Shown here in pieces: positions 10,500 through 19,780 of a stretch of 64,000 nt of DNA. Source of the stretch: Cymbomonas tetramitiformis. Taxonomy: Eukaryota > Chlorophyta > Pyramimonadophyceae > Pyramimonadales > Pyramimonadaceae. A program made the translations under genes and the position numbers. The notes beneath the pieces were generated by a model, which did no database searches, was not told where the DNA came from, and worked only from the letters and a program-made list of their open reading frames with translations. The stretch is taken from contig LGRX02028723.1 in assembly GCA_001247695.2 (NCBI GenBank), positions 1 to 64,000 on the forward strand. The letters are read 5' to 3'. Each line of letters opens with the position of its first letter. The stretch's first letter is position 1.

Positions 10500-10686
10500 T
10501 CGCCGGAAAGCTCAACCGGATAATTCACCGGAAGCTCACCGGAAAATTGACACGTCATCCTAGGGTTTGGAGGATAGTAGAATGTTGTAGGGTTTGGGGA
10601 TTGGATTTTACCCCAACCCTAGGGCGCAGCCCTAGGGTTTTTGTGGTGGGGGAAAATTCTGTCCGTAAACGCTACATCATACTACT
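10500..10686 (+). mobile_element. Alpha-type terminus, copy 2
   Basis: Same as 6826-7012, displaced by 3674 bp; hairpin at 10576-10686. Being internal to the array it marks a copied end rather than a separate insertion. Confidence 0.85.
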
Positions 10687-10713
10687 GGGACATAAAGATA
10701 TTCCTTTATAATA

Positions 10714-11193
10714 ATGAGCAAGTCAATCACTGAAAAACAAATACAAGACTTTTATCTGAATCCTGAAATAGGACTAAGTGCCGTATCACCATTTACGGCC
10801 AAATTAAAATCTCTTGGTTATAAGGTCACACAAAAACAAGTTAAGGAAGCCATCGAAGCAACTGAAGTCAATCAAACATTTTCTCAAAAAAAGAAAATCA
10901 ATAGAAAAGAATTATTTTCTATTTACGGTAAAGACCCTAACAAAAATTATGTTCAGGCTGATTTAGCATTTATTCCTGAATTCAAAAAACAAAATAGAGG
11001 CTACTCCGTTATATTGACGGCTATCAATATCAATACACGAAAGGCTTATGCATATCCATTGAAATCAAAAACTGTTAAAGACAAAAATAACAAAAACATT
11101 GATTCTGCTGAAGGAATAATTCCTGCTTTTAAAAAGTTAACAAAAGATTCAAAAATGAATGTATTGACTACGGTCCAAAAAGCTACACACTAA
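10714..11193 (+). pseudogene. int: Forward integrase, truncated (copy 2)
   Basis: Same truncated frame as 7040-7519, again joined to the polB tail at a CGG (11171-11173) and ending in the same foreign residues. The identical junction shows that both came from one rearrangement. Confidence 0.85.
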
Positions 11194-11507
11194 AATTCTC
11201 AAATGCTGAGCCTCTTACCAAAAGCAAAGGTTTTTATTTGTCCCACCAAAACAGTAAAATTATTAATCATGAATCAATGGTACGTATGGTTAAGAATTTG
11301 ACTGATAAAATTGACAATGAATATGCTGAGTTGACATATAAGGTAATTAGAAAACGCAAGAGAAATGGTAACCAAGAAGTATTATGTCCACAAGGGTTAG
11401 AAACTAGAGTTGAAACTAAAATATATGCTAAAGGTTGGACTGAAAATTTAAAAGGTAATTTAGAACACAGTACATACAGATTAAGACCTGAGGGATATTT
11501 ATCTTAA
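11171..11507 (+). pseudogene. polB: polB 3' fragment (copy 2)
   Basis: Third occurrence of the polB tail in the array, equal to 3823-4159; no start codon in frame. Confidence 0.85.
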
Positions 11508-12659
11508 ATCAATTTCTAAATCATCACTATCATTATTATTTATATTTTGACTACGAGTTCTTTTTGATAATCTATTTGAAGCTGAAACACCTTCACGTTT
11601 ATTTTTTCTTTCTTTTTTATTTTGTTTTGTTACTAATTCTTTTACGGTAGCTTCATCTTTATTTTTACTTTCATTTGAAACATTACCTTTCACTTCGAGC
11701 AATTCTCTTGGTTTATATTTTCTAGCTAAAGTTTCGTTGTTGTCTTCTATTACATAAGACAAGCCTTCCATTTTTTTAACTTTGTAAATTTTAGTTGACC
11801 ATCGTTGAGTTTCTTTATCAAAAGTTTTAGTTTTAATTTTAATTCTAACTTTGTCTCCAGGTTTAATATCAATTTTAGAAAGTATTTTTGTTAATATATT
11901 TCTTTTTAATAAAATATTTCTTAATACTCTATCTTCATTCATATCATTTGGTGCAGACTTATCTATATTTCCTACATTTTTCGTTTCATTATAATTATTT
12001 ACAATAGTATCTAATTTATTAATCCAATTGACGGTATCTTTACTTTTAAAATAAAGTTCTAATTTATATTTTAATGTTCTGTTAAATCTCTCAATCATAC
12101 CCATTGTACTATGGTCTTCGGGTTCGTTCAAATAATGTTCAATATTGTTATCTTCCAAAAGTTTCTTTATGGCTTTATTTATAAATTCACTACCGTTGTC
12201 CGTTGTTAATACATTCATTTTGGAATCCTTAATCAATTTTCTCATTGCGGGAATGACACCTTCCGCAGATTCTATATTTTTATTATTTTTATCTTTTATA
12301 GTTTTTGATTTTAACCCATAAGCATATCCTTTTCTCGTATTTATATTAATTCCCGTTAATATCACAGCAAACCCACTATTTTGTTTTTTCAATTTTGGGA
12401 TAAAAGCCAAATCTGCCTGAATATAAGTTTTGTTTGGATCTTTACCATAAATTGGAAATAATTCTTTTTTATTTATTTTCTTTTTTTGAGAAAAAGTTTC
12501 ATTAACTTCAGTCTTTTCGACCGCCTCTTTTACTTGTTTCTGTGTAACTTTATAACCTTTTGCTTTTAATTTTGATGTGAATGAACTTATATTTGATAAG
12601 CCTATTTCCGGGTCTAAATAGAAATCTTGTATTTGTTTCTCGGTGATTGATTTACTCAT
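11499..12659 (-). CDS. int: DD35E integrase, reverse, cassette copy 3
   Basis: Intact 386-aa integrase with the full catalytic triad. Between about 12335 and 12430 it differs from copies 1 and 2 at many bases, giving AFIPKLKKQNSGFAVI instead of AFNPKFKKQNKGYAVI, and it resembles the 42021-42374 homologue there. Elsewhere it is nearly identical to the other copies. The patchiness suggests gene conversion or that this is the original copy. Confidence 0.92.
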   Translation of the reverse strand: MSKSITEKQIQDFYLDPEIGLSNISSFTSKLKAKGYKVTQKQVKEAVEKTEVNETFSQKKKINKKELFPIYGKDPNKTYIQADLAFIPKLKKQNSGFAVILTGININTRKGYAYGLKSKTIKDKNNKNIESAEGVIPAMRKLIKDSKMNVLTTDNGSEFINKAIKKLLEDNNIEHYLNEPEDHSTMGMIERFNRTLKYKLELYFKSKDTVNWINKLDTIVNNYNETKNVGNIDKSAPNDMNEDRVLRNILLKRNILTKILSKIDIKPGDKVRIKIKTKTFDKETQRWSTKIYKVKKMEGLSYVIEDNNETLARKYKPRELLEVKGNVSNESKNKDEATVKELVTKQNKKERKNKREGVSASNRLSKRTRSQNINNNDSDDLEIDLR

Positions 12660-12669
12660 TTATTCTTTA

Positions 12670-13287
12670 TTATATATCATCAGTGAATAAAAATATTTTT
12701 TCATTTGTAATATTATTTTTATCTAAAAGCATTTGATCAATTTTATATGAAATACCATACATTTTATTCATTATATAAAATCCAGGAATTCTAATAATAG
12801 ATTGTATTTTTGTATTCATTGTGTTCTCTTTTGTAATTTCTATTTCTTCTCCAGATGTTTTATTATATAAATTTGAGTCCCCATTGTCTAATTGACATTT
12901 AAATAAATTTGAATAATTTTGATTTTGATTTATTTTAATCGAACTATTAAAAAGTTCTTTCAAGTTTGAAAGTTTGAAAGTATCTTTGGAAAAATATTTT
13001 ATTTGATTTTCATAAATATGATTGACAATTTTATCCTCTATAGCTAATATAATATTTTCCATATCTTCAACTAAATTAAACGAAATATTATACCGGTCAC
13101 TACCTTCAAAGTTGTTAAGTCCAAATGGACAATGCATTTTTGGTGTTTCTAAGTATAACGGCTTTTGATCATATTGAATACTTATAAACTTATATGGTTT
13201 ACATTTACTTTTTATTTTTGTAAAATCAACATTTTCAATACTCAATTTTTCAATATCAAAATTATTATATTTAACTACCGAAATCAT
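12670..13287 (-). CDS. 205-aa conserved Polinton protein, copy 3
   Basis: Intact. Near the C-terminus it reads LLDKNNITNEK as in the 42386 copy, whereas copies 1 and 2 read LLDRNNDTNEK. The gap to the integrase is one base shorter than in copies 1 and 2. Confidence 0.7.
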   Translation of the reverse strand: MISVVKYNNFDIEKLSIENVDFTKIKSKCKPYKFISIQYDQKPLYLETPKMHCPFGLNNFEGSDRYNISFNLVEDMENIILAIEDKIVNHIYENQIKYFSKDTFKLSNLKELFNSSIKINQNQNYSNLFKCQLDNGDSNLYNKTSGEEIEITKENTMNTKIQSIIRIPGFYIMNKMYGISYKIDQMLLDKNNITNEKIFLFTDDI

Positions 13288-13358
13288 TTTATTAAATTAA
13301 GTTATAATATTTATTTTTTAAGTTAGTTTATGTTTTTAACTTTAAGACACCGACTTAT

Positions 13359-13838
13359 ATGATTATAACAATAATGGCTAATCTACTTGAAATTAATAAA
13401 AACTTACCTTGCCTTACCTTATCTTACCTTATTGATATGCAAGAAGTACTGCAAGCAGAAATTTACAAGAGAAAGCATAAATTGGCAATGAAATATGTGT
13501 TTGAGGAAATTATTGACCCAAAATTGCCGTTCCGTTTAAGAGAAAAATGTTATTGTAATTTAAGTTTTGATGTAAGATGTACTTGTTGGATTGATGATGT
13601 AACATTTGATAATTGTCCAGTAAAGGTAGAAACGATTTACTTTGTAATAAAGAATGACTACTGTAGAAAAATTGAAAAAGCACAAAACATTAATGTTATC
13701 AAAAGTGAAACAATTAAAAAATACAGATTAAAAAAACACGAGTGGGAAAAAATTGTAAGACTGTATAATGAAAAAGAATTTGACAGTGATGCAAGTGATA
13801 GTGATGCAAGTGATAGTGATGCAAGTGATAGTGATTAA
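13359..13838 (+). CDS. 159-aa protein with Asp-Ser-Asp-Ala tail, copy 3
   Basis: Third copy, same protein as at 6012; no lesion. Confidence 0.65.
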   Translation: MIITIMANLLEINKNLPCLTLSYLIDMQEVLQAEIYKRKHKLAMKYVFEEIIDPKLPFRLREKCYCNLSFDVRCTCWIDDVTFDNCPVKVETIYFVIKNDYCRKIEKAQNINVIKSETIKKYRLKKHEWEKIVRLYNEKEFDSDASDSDASDSDASDSD

Positions 13839-13914
13839 AATACCAATATATGTTCTAATCTATCATATTTATATTTACTTTTACGATAAATATTATATTA
13901 TATATTATATTATT

Positions 13915-14112
13915 ATGGTAAGGGCAAATCAAACGCGAGTACAACGAAGACGGAATAATAGAATTTACTGTGGGTACAAGGACCCACCACCTTCAGGTCG
14001 ACCGTTTGGAAATAAAGTACAATGTAAGGCTATTGGTCAATTGAGACGTTTCGGTAGGATTTTAAGAGCGCCTCATCCTGCCGATAGACAACAAAATAGG
14101 CGAAATAGATAA
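13915..14112 (+). CDS. 65-aa basic Polinton peptide, copy 3
   Basis: Third copy of the MVRANQ peptide, unchanged, directly before the third alpha terminus. Confidence 0.72.
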   Translation: MVRANQTRVQRRRNNRIYCGYKDPPPSGRPFGNKVQCKAIGQLRRFGRILRAPHPADRQQNRRNR

Positions 14113-14172
14113 TTCAAAAGAAATTATAGGAAGTGAAATTTGATTTCAAAATGTATTATATTTATATTTATT

Positions 14173-14359
14173 TCGCCGGAAAGCTCAACCGGATAATTCA
14201 CCGGAAGCTCACCGGAAAATTGACACGTCATCCTAGGGTTTGGAGGATAGTAGAATGTTGTAGGGTTTGGGGATTGGATTTTACCCCAACCCTAGGGCGC
14301 AGCCCTAGGGTTTTTGTGGTGGGGGAAAATTCTGTCCGTAAACGCTACATCATACTACT
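14173..14359 (+). mobile_element. Alpha-type terminus, copy 3 (probable true right end)
   Basis: Hairpin at 14249-14359. What follows (GGGACATAAAG and the complete forward integrase) is not duplicated further, so this is probably the original end of the left element, abutting a second element. Confidence 0.8.
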
Positions 14360-14386
14360 GGGACATAAAGATATTCCTTTATAATA

Positions 14387-15544
14387 ATGAGCAAGTCAAT
14401 CACTGAAAAACAAATACAAGACTTTTATCTGAATCCTGAAATAGGACTAAGTGCCGTATCACCATTTACGGCCAAATTAAAATCTCTTGGTTATAAGGTC
14501 ACACAAAAACAAGTTAAGGAAGCCATCGAAGCAACTGAAGTCAATCAAACATTTTCTCAAAAAAAGTAAATCAATAGAAAAGAATTATTTTCTATTTACG
14601 GTAAAGACCCTAACAAAAATTATGTTCAGGCTGATTTAGCATTTATTCCTGAATTCAAAAAACAAAATAGAGGCTACTCCGTTATATTGACGGCTATCAA
14701 TATCAATACACGAAAGGCTTATGCATATCCATTGAAATCAAAAACTGTTAAAGACAAAAATAACAAAAACATTGATTCTGCTGAAGGAATAATTCCTGCT
14801 TTTAAAAAGTTAACAAAAGATTCAAAAATGAATGTATTGACTACGGACAATGGTGTAGAATTTACAAATAAATCTATGAAAAAATTATTAAAGGACAACA
14901 ATATTGAGCATTATTTAAATGAAACCGAAGACCATACTACTATGGGTATGGTAGAAAGATTCAATAGAACATTAAAATTAAAATTTAAAAAAATAGAAAA
15001 AAGTAAAGACACCGTAAACTGGATTGATTATTTGGATTCTGTTGTCAAAAATTATAATAGTACACAAAATTCTGCAAATATCGATAAATCAACTCCTGAT
15101 AATATGAACCTAACAAAGACCATCAGAAATATTTTATTGAAAAGGAATAAATTGACTAAGCTTCTTGAAAAAATAGATATAAAACCGGGTGATAAAGTTA
15201 GGATTAAAATTAAAACTAAAACGTTTGATAAAGAATCTCAACGATGGTCGACAAAAATATATAAAGTAAAATCTATGAAAGGATTGAGTTATATCATCGA
15301 AGACGGTAAAGAAACTTTGGCACGTCGATATAAACCACGAGAATTATTGGAAGTCCAAGGTAACAATTCTAATAATAAGAAATCCAGTGATGAACCTACA
15401 GTTTCTGAATTAGTTTCTAAACAAAATAAAAAAGAAAGAACTCTTAGGAAAGAAGGTGTCTCATCTTCTAATCGAATATCTAAAAGGACAAGAAGTCAAA
15501 ATAAAAATAATAAAGATAATGAAACGGAAATTGATTTACGATGA
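14387..15544 (+). pseudogene. int: Forward DD35E integrase, full length with one nonsense codon
   Basis: 385-codon integrase of a second element. It keeps VQADLAF, TTDNGVEF and MGMVERFNRT with 35 residues between the last Asp and Glu, and the basic SH3-like C-terminal region. Codon 61 is TAA (14567-14569), where the truncated copies at 7040 and 10714 have GAA. Apart from that the frame is open. An internal start at 14687 would lose the first catalytic Asp, so the product is probably inactive unless the stop is read through. Followed after 29 bp by the 65-aa peptide gene. Confidence 0.88.
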
Positions 15545-15573
15545 TTTTTTTCGATTGTATTATATATATTGTT

Positions 15574-15771
15574 ATGGTTAGAGCTAATCAAACACAGGCT
15601 CAACGAAGGCTGAATAATAATGTTTATTGTGGATATAAAGACCCTGCACCCGCAGGTCGTCCGCTTGGAAATAAAATTCAATGTAAAGCTCGTCATCAAT
15701 TAAGGCGGTATGGAAGAATTTTAAGACCACCTCATCCTGCGGATAGACAACAAAATAGACGAAACAATTAA
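15574..15771 (+). CDS. 65-aa basic Polinton peptide, divergent paralogue
   Basis: MVRANQTQAQRRLNN followed by CGYKDPAPAGRPLGNK and HQLRRYGRIL. Same length and Cys/Gly pattern as the copies at 6568, but clearly diverged, as expected for a gene from another element. The in-frame ATG at 15541 is less likely because homologues start at MVRAN. Confidence 0.72.
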   Translation: MVRANQTQAQRRLNNNVYCGYKDPAPAGRPLGNKIQCKARHQLRRYGRILRPPHPADRQQNRRNN

Positions 15772-15795
15772 TATATATGTAATATTATAAAATAT

Positions 15796-16470
15796 ATGCG
15801 AAAGATATTGACTGATGATATTGTCAAACAATATTGTCTAAACGAATTAGGCTTTAGAAATGCTGCATCTAATAAATCATTATTTCAAGGATATTCTAAA
15901 TTAGCTTCTAAGAATTATGCTATGACCGCTCCTTCTCAAAATAGTGTTGAATTCTATACTTCTATTTCTCAAAGTCCTTTGATAAATTCAGTTGATTTGA
16001 TTCAAAATTTGAAAAGAAGTGATGTCAATGTTTTTGTTCCGGGAAAATATACAAGAGCGGACAATTTACAAAGGTTTGCAGATTTAAGTGAATCTGATGT
16101 AGAAACTCCAAGAAGTTATGTATCACCTGATTCAGAACATGATGACGATGTTAAATATTTAGAAAGTTTGTCACCAACTCCAATAAATCAAGGAGAATTT
16201 GGACCTTCCGGAATAATTATTCCAAATCCTATGTTATTACAAGCTTCATCTCCGTTTAACACACCCCAAAATCAAGGTGAATCTGGACGAAGAACCCCTT
16301 TAGTAAGACAAGCATTATTCAATTCAGCTAAAAAAGATTCCCTTAGCCCTGCACGTTTAGATGTTGATGATGACGATGATGATATTAGTGGTGTAGAAAT
16401 TATAGAAGAAGAATCAAGTCCGCAAATGTATACACGAGGACAACGTGCAAGTAGAGCTAATCAACCATAA
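15796..16470 (+). CDS. 224-aa conserved Polinton protein (NQGE-repeat family)
   Basis: Unrecognised protein, homologous to the 189-aa protein at 30373 and the relic at 51058. The N-terminus (ILTDDIVKQYCLNELGFRN) is helical. The middle is Ser/Pro/Asp-rich, with two copies of a short motif, PINQGEFGPSG and PQNQGESGRRT, each preceding a hydrophobic PxxLxQA-like segment. The C-terminus has an Asp run (DDDDDD) and an Arg-rich end (YTRGQRASRANQP). Low complexity suggests an intrinsically disordered, perhaps scaffold or virion-associated protein; that is inference. Confidence 0.68.
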   Translation: MRKILTDDIVKQYCLNELGFRNAASNKSLFQGYSKLASKNYAMTAPSQNSVEFYTSISQSPLINSVDLIQNLKRSDVNVFVPGKYTRADNLQRFADLSESDVETPRSYVSPDSEHDDDVKYLESLSPTPINQGEFGPSGIIIPNPMLLQASSPFNTPQNQGESGRRTPLVRQALFNSAKKDSLSPARLDVDDDDDDISGVEIIEEESSPQMYTRGQRASRANQP

Positions 16471-16492
16471 AAATATATATATCAATGTATAA

Positions 16493-16700
16493 ATGACGCG
16501 AGCTGAATGGAACGAAATGTGCCAAACAATATCATTCCAAAAAAGGCACGAAACCTCGTAAAAAATATTCCAAAAAGAAAAAGTTAAATAAATCTGCAAA
16601 TATTCAATCACCACAAGTGACATCACGACCTATTGCAAATTTACCAACAAATAATAACAACCGAGGACCTGCAAGATTTCCTTTTAATTTAATTGTGTGA
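16493..16700 (+). pseudogene. 70-aa basic protein gene, frameshifted
   Basis: Starts MTRAEWNEMCQ like the intact gene at 50815-51027 (MTRAEWNETLKE), then loses frame near 16525 and resumes in another frame with KKGTKPRKKYSKK and ends ARFPFNLIV, matching the C-terminus of the intact gene. Gene order 224-aa then 70-aa then terminal cargo is the same as at 49.4-51.4 kb. Confidence 0.7.
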
Positions 16701-16730
16701 ATTTCTTCGGTTTTTTCAGGGGGACAAAAA
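16701..16730 (+). promoter_or_regulatory. Conserved CTTCGG...GGGGGACAAAA block
   Basis: ATTTCTTCGG, a T-run, CAGGGGGACAAAA. A close match occurs at 44209-44238 and, on the minus strand, at 57449-57480. Each lies between an upstream element gene and the terminal cargo gene. The T-run plus CAG resembles a 3' splice site, but a terminator or processing signal is equally possible. Confidence 0.45.
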
Positions 16731-16743
16731 ACCTCAAAAAAAT

Positions 16744-16761
16744 AAAATCCACTTAAAGAGT
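16744..16761 (+). promoter_or_regulatory. Cargo-gene upstream motif (TCCACTTAAAGAGT)
   Basis: AAAATCCACTTAAAGAGT ends 27 bp before the ATG at 16789. The same core lies 28 bp before three other terminal genes (44509, 50359 minus, 57178 minus). The constant distance suggests a core promoter element. Confidence 0.65.
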
Positions 16762-16788
16762 GTAACTCAATAGTGTAAACAAAGCAAG

Positions 16789-16944
16789 ATGAATACATTA
16801 GACTTACATTGTTGGATTGAACGTAAGGATGGTTCTATTTATGACCCAACTCCAACTCCAACTCCAACTCCAACTCCAACTCCAACTCCAACTCCAACTC
16901 TAACTACGACTTATTTTTTTAGAATTTACTTTTATTATATTTAG
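16789..16944 (+). CDS. 51-aa Pro-Thr repeat terminal gene
   Basis: ATG at 16789 follows the shared upstream motif by 27 bp. The product starts MNTLDLHCWIERKDGSIYD and then becomes a (Pro-Thr) run encoded by the hexanucleotide CCAACT, ending FYYI. It occupies the position of the MYND and 139-aa genes in other elements and also points to the terminus. The repeat may have expanded over and truncated an older gene; expression is uncertain. Confidence 0.4.
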   Translation: MNTLDLHCWIERKDGSIYDPTPTPTPTPTPTPTPTPTLTTTYFFRIYFYYI

Positions 16945-17195
16945 AATTTACTTTTTTCTATTTCGTTATTTACATTATGTTATGATTCTCATTTACATTT
17001 ATTTTTATAGAAATATTATAAAATCTAACTCTAACTCCAACTCTAACTTTAACTCTAACTTTAACTAAGATTCATATAATATTTTTATATTTTACTCGGC
17101 TACAATCGTAGATTGTTGCTATTTTTATTTTTCATAGAAATATTATAAAATCTAACTCTAACTCTAACTTTAACTTTAACTCTGACTCTGACTTA
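16848..17195. repeat. CCAACT hexanucleotide array and degenerate TAACTC arrays
   Basis: Pure (CCAACT)n from about 16848 to 16905, then two blocks of variants (CTAACT, TTTAACT, CTGACT) at about 17026-17070 and 17150-17195, separated by AT-rich sequence. No gene seen between them. Confidence 0.85.
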
Positions 17196-17257
17196 TATTT
17201 TAGTAATATATAAATGAATTTAAAAACAACTCACGTATATTTATATAGAACTTATCG

Positions 17258-17529
17258 TTAGAACAATTAACATATATCTTATTGAAACATTAATTAATTT
17301 ACTTTTTATTTACTTTCAATTTTATCTTTATCTTTTTATTGTAGATTTTTTATTTATTTTTTATTGTAGATTTTTTATCTATTTTTTATCGTACTCACAT
17401 TTAATCACGTAATTTATTTACTATTTATTACGTAATTATTTCTTTAGGGTTTTTCTCTCTTGTATTTATTAATCATTTATTATCGTCTTTAGGGTTTTTG
17501 GGGCAGGCTATAATCAGTAGCATACTACT
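17258..17529 (+). mobile_element. Gamma-type element terminus (right end) 1
   Basis: About 270 bp with CTTTAGGGTTTT, ACGTAATTTATT and GCTATAATC subterminal sequence, ending in ACTACT at 17529. It is a near copy of 18171-18440 in the same orientation and of the inverted end at 55799. It cuts straight into a coding frame at 17530. Confidence 0.8.
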
Positions 17530-17889
17530 TCTACATTCAATACTATAGGGACCGGACTCGATGTGTTGATGTTCGGAAATGCTTTGAATGACGCAAGAAA
17601 TCTTTCATCAAAAAATGTTGGAAGTGATGAATTTAACAATCGAATTTCAGAAGATTTAAATCCATTAGGACTGTTAGGAGTAAATTTCGATATCGACAAA
17701 AATTACTTGCATGACGACGCACCCTTAGAAGCAAGATTATTGGCTGATTATATATCAAACAAAGGTCCTCAAAGAATGACATCATTTGATAGAAGTATAG
17801 ATAAATCACAATCAAATAAGTATACATCCATCAATGAAAATATGATTAAAGATGAAAATAATAATCTTTTGGTAAATTATGGAACGTGA
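17530..17889 (+). pseudogene. 5'-truncated homologue of the 63589 gene
   Basis: The frame is open from the terminus junction at 17530 with no ATG at the family start. It matches the window-edge gene at 63589-64000 throughout: NTIGTG, then NPLGLLG, NYLHDDAPL, ADYISNKGPQRM and a final NYGT. The terminus has therefore inserted into this gene. The TGA stop overlaps the ATG of the next gene as in the 63.6-kb pair. Confidence 0.75.
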
Positions 17890-17983
17890 ACACTTAATAA
17901 AAAATGCTCAGATTTTGTACCCTGATTTATCCACATTTCATATTGAATTGATTGTTGATGATTATATCAAAAGACCAACCTAA
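17879..17983 (+). pseudogene. Truncated homologue of the 78-aa gene
   Basis: ATG at 17879 overlaps the preceding stop. The first 34 codons (LIKNAQILYPDLSTF, then IVDDYIKRP) match the 78-aa gene at 63363-63599, and then TAA follows at a deletion junction with the gene fragment at 17975. Confidence 0.75.
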
Positions 17984-18183
17984 TCATCAAAGATTCGGAA
18001 AATAACGATATTCCAATAAAAGATATACATGAAGCTATATTATATACTTTGGTAATCAAAAATCAAGAAAACAAAGATTTTGATATTACTTGTTTAGCAT
18101 ATTTAGACATGAATGAATATCTACGTAAAAATTCCATTGACCATGACTATAATGATTTACTATTTTTAGAGGCCAACAATTAA
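17975..18183 (+). pseudogene. 3' fragment of an unrecognised terminus-proximal gene
   Basis: Open frame with NLIIKDSENNDIP, IHEAILYTLV and DFDITCLAYLDMNEYL to TAA at 18181-18183. It is homologous to the minus-strand relic at 56086-56438, which also lies just inside a gamma terminus. The 5' part is missing because of the deletion that joined it to the 78-aa gene. Function unknown. Confidence 0.65.
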
Positions 18184-18440
18184 CATATATCTTATTGAAA
18201 CATTAATTAATTTACTTTTTATTTACTTTCAATTTTATCTTTATCTTTTTATTGTAGATTTTTTTATTTATTTTTTATTGTAGATTTTTTATTTATTTTT
18301 TATCGTACTCACATTTAATCACGTAATTTATTCCCTATTTATTACGTAATTATTTCTTTAGGGTTTTCTCTTGTATTCATTAATCATTTATTATCGTCTT
18401 TAGGGTTTTGGGGGGGCGTTATAATCGGTAGTATACTACT
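18171..18440 (+). mobile_element. Gamma-type terminus 2
   Basis: Ends GGTAGTATACTACT at 18440. The adjoining host sequence TACAGG is the expected 6-bp target site, but the other end of the element is not in this window, so the duplication cannot be checked. The insertion breaks a methyltransferase gene. Confidence 0.8.
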
Positions 18441-19120
18441 TACAGGCAAAAGCAACCCGCACGCCCAGGATTCTCGTACTTTTCAGCGGTACTGGCTCAG
18501 TTGAGAGGGAATTCCTAAATTGCTTCCCCTCCGCTTCAGTAGTGACCCTCGACTCTGGGCATATCTGGCAACCCACTCATGTGTGTGACATCCTGCAATG
18601 GGACTACAAACAATACCCGCCTGGATTCTTCGATGTCATTTGGGCAAGTCCCCCCTGCAGGCAGTACAGTCAAGCGCGCACCACTGGTGGACCCCCTGAC
18701 CTTCCCCAGGCTGACAAAATCGTACGACGAGCATTGCAGATCATTGACTACCTGGAGCCAAAACATTGGTTCATGGAAAACCCCAGAGGTCGCTTCCCTA
18801 ACGCGCTACGGCTTCGCCCTATGATGCGCCAGCTTCCCCCTCCGCTGGTGTGTACCTACTGCATGTACGGTACGCAGTACATGAAACCCACCTGCATATG
18901 GACGAACTCAGCACCACCCTCGCCCCTGCTACGCTGTACTACTTCAACACCGTGTGCGTGCAGATGGGCAACCGGTGCGCATCCAGAGACTGCTCAGCTT
19001 GGACCTCACCCGCAGCAGACTGGAGCAGGTCGATCTGCGAGTGTATATCCCGTGCCAGCACTTCTGCTACGACAACTTTTCCGACATTTACGCCTCCGCA
19101 AAACTGAAGACCCGCTTTAG
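18441..19120 (+). pseudogene. Cytosine-C5 DNA methyltransferase, 5'-truncated by a Polinton end
   Basis: The frame is open from the junction at 18441. It shows motif I (LVLFSGTGS), a downstream acidic residue (VVTLDSG), motif IV with the catalytic Pro-Cys (WASPPCRQYS), motif VI (WFMENPRGRF) and a C-terminal stretch TAQLGPHPQQTG of the kind that precedes the final motif. The enzyme would methylate cytosine at C5. Compact enzymes of this kind occur in large DNA viruses, phages and some retrotransposons. Its GC content is clearly higher than the neighbouring element, so it belongs to the host side or another mobile element. At most a few N-terminal residues are lost, but the start codon is gone. 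Confidence 0.75.
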
Positions 19121-19780
19121 ATTCCAAGTGGCACCCTTCTTCTTGAAAGTGGTGCCCTGGTAGCGGCAGGCAAACTATGCTCGAAGAGGGACCAGAGAAC
19201 CTAAGAACTGGGAACAGCAAGGAACCAGAAAACCTATACTTCCCACTCCTATAGCGTTTTGGTGTTGGGGTATTTTTGTCAAAGTTGCAAGCCACTTGGT
19301 TGGTTGCGCAAGCTTCACACGCGATTGTGTCGTATTCCATCTTTTAACTTGGGTAAACATTCTTGAATACTCCTTGCTGAAGGTGTTTGGCACCTCTGTC
19401 TGCACATGCGATAGTGCCACAGTGAGTAGCAGTTGAAAAGAACTTATGCGCAAAAAACAACAAAGGGTAAATAAGTACTTACCACAGCTTGTGACTTCGT
19501 GCACGAGTTCTCATTTATTTCATACTCGACGGCCTAGTCTTTCAAGCTTGGGCCACTGGCCATCTGGCTTCTAGAGTTTTCTTTCCCTTTTCTTCTATTG
19601 CTCGTGCTGATTTTTTTTGTCTTATTATCCGCATTTTTTTCTTTTTGGGAAGGTGATGCTTGCTTGTTGGTCTCCGAGTAGCGCACGTCCATGTTTTGAG
19701 TGGCCATCCTGAGGAACGAATCGTGGTAAAGCTCAACACACATAAGCTGACATGCTGAGCTCAACTGAGAAGCAAAGCAA
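19121..19780. other. Non-coding stretch, nothing recognised
   Basis: Moderate GC sequence after the methyltransferase frame. Open frames here are short and show no recognisable motif. Confidence 0.5.

Noticed and set aside
3823..14846. Triplication as pure assembly error
   Set aside because: The copies carry distinct differences (His/Pro, Leu/Gln, one-base deletion, conversion-like patch) and the joints are consistent; still worth a read check.
16848..17195. CCAACT/TAACTC arrays as telomere
   Set aside because: Short, degenerate and internal, partly within a reading frame; ordinary tandem repeats fit better.
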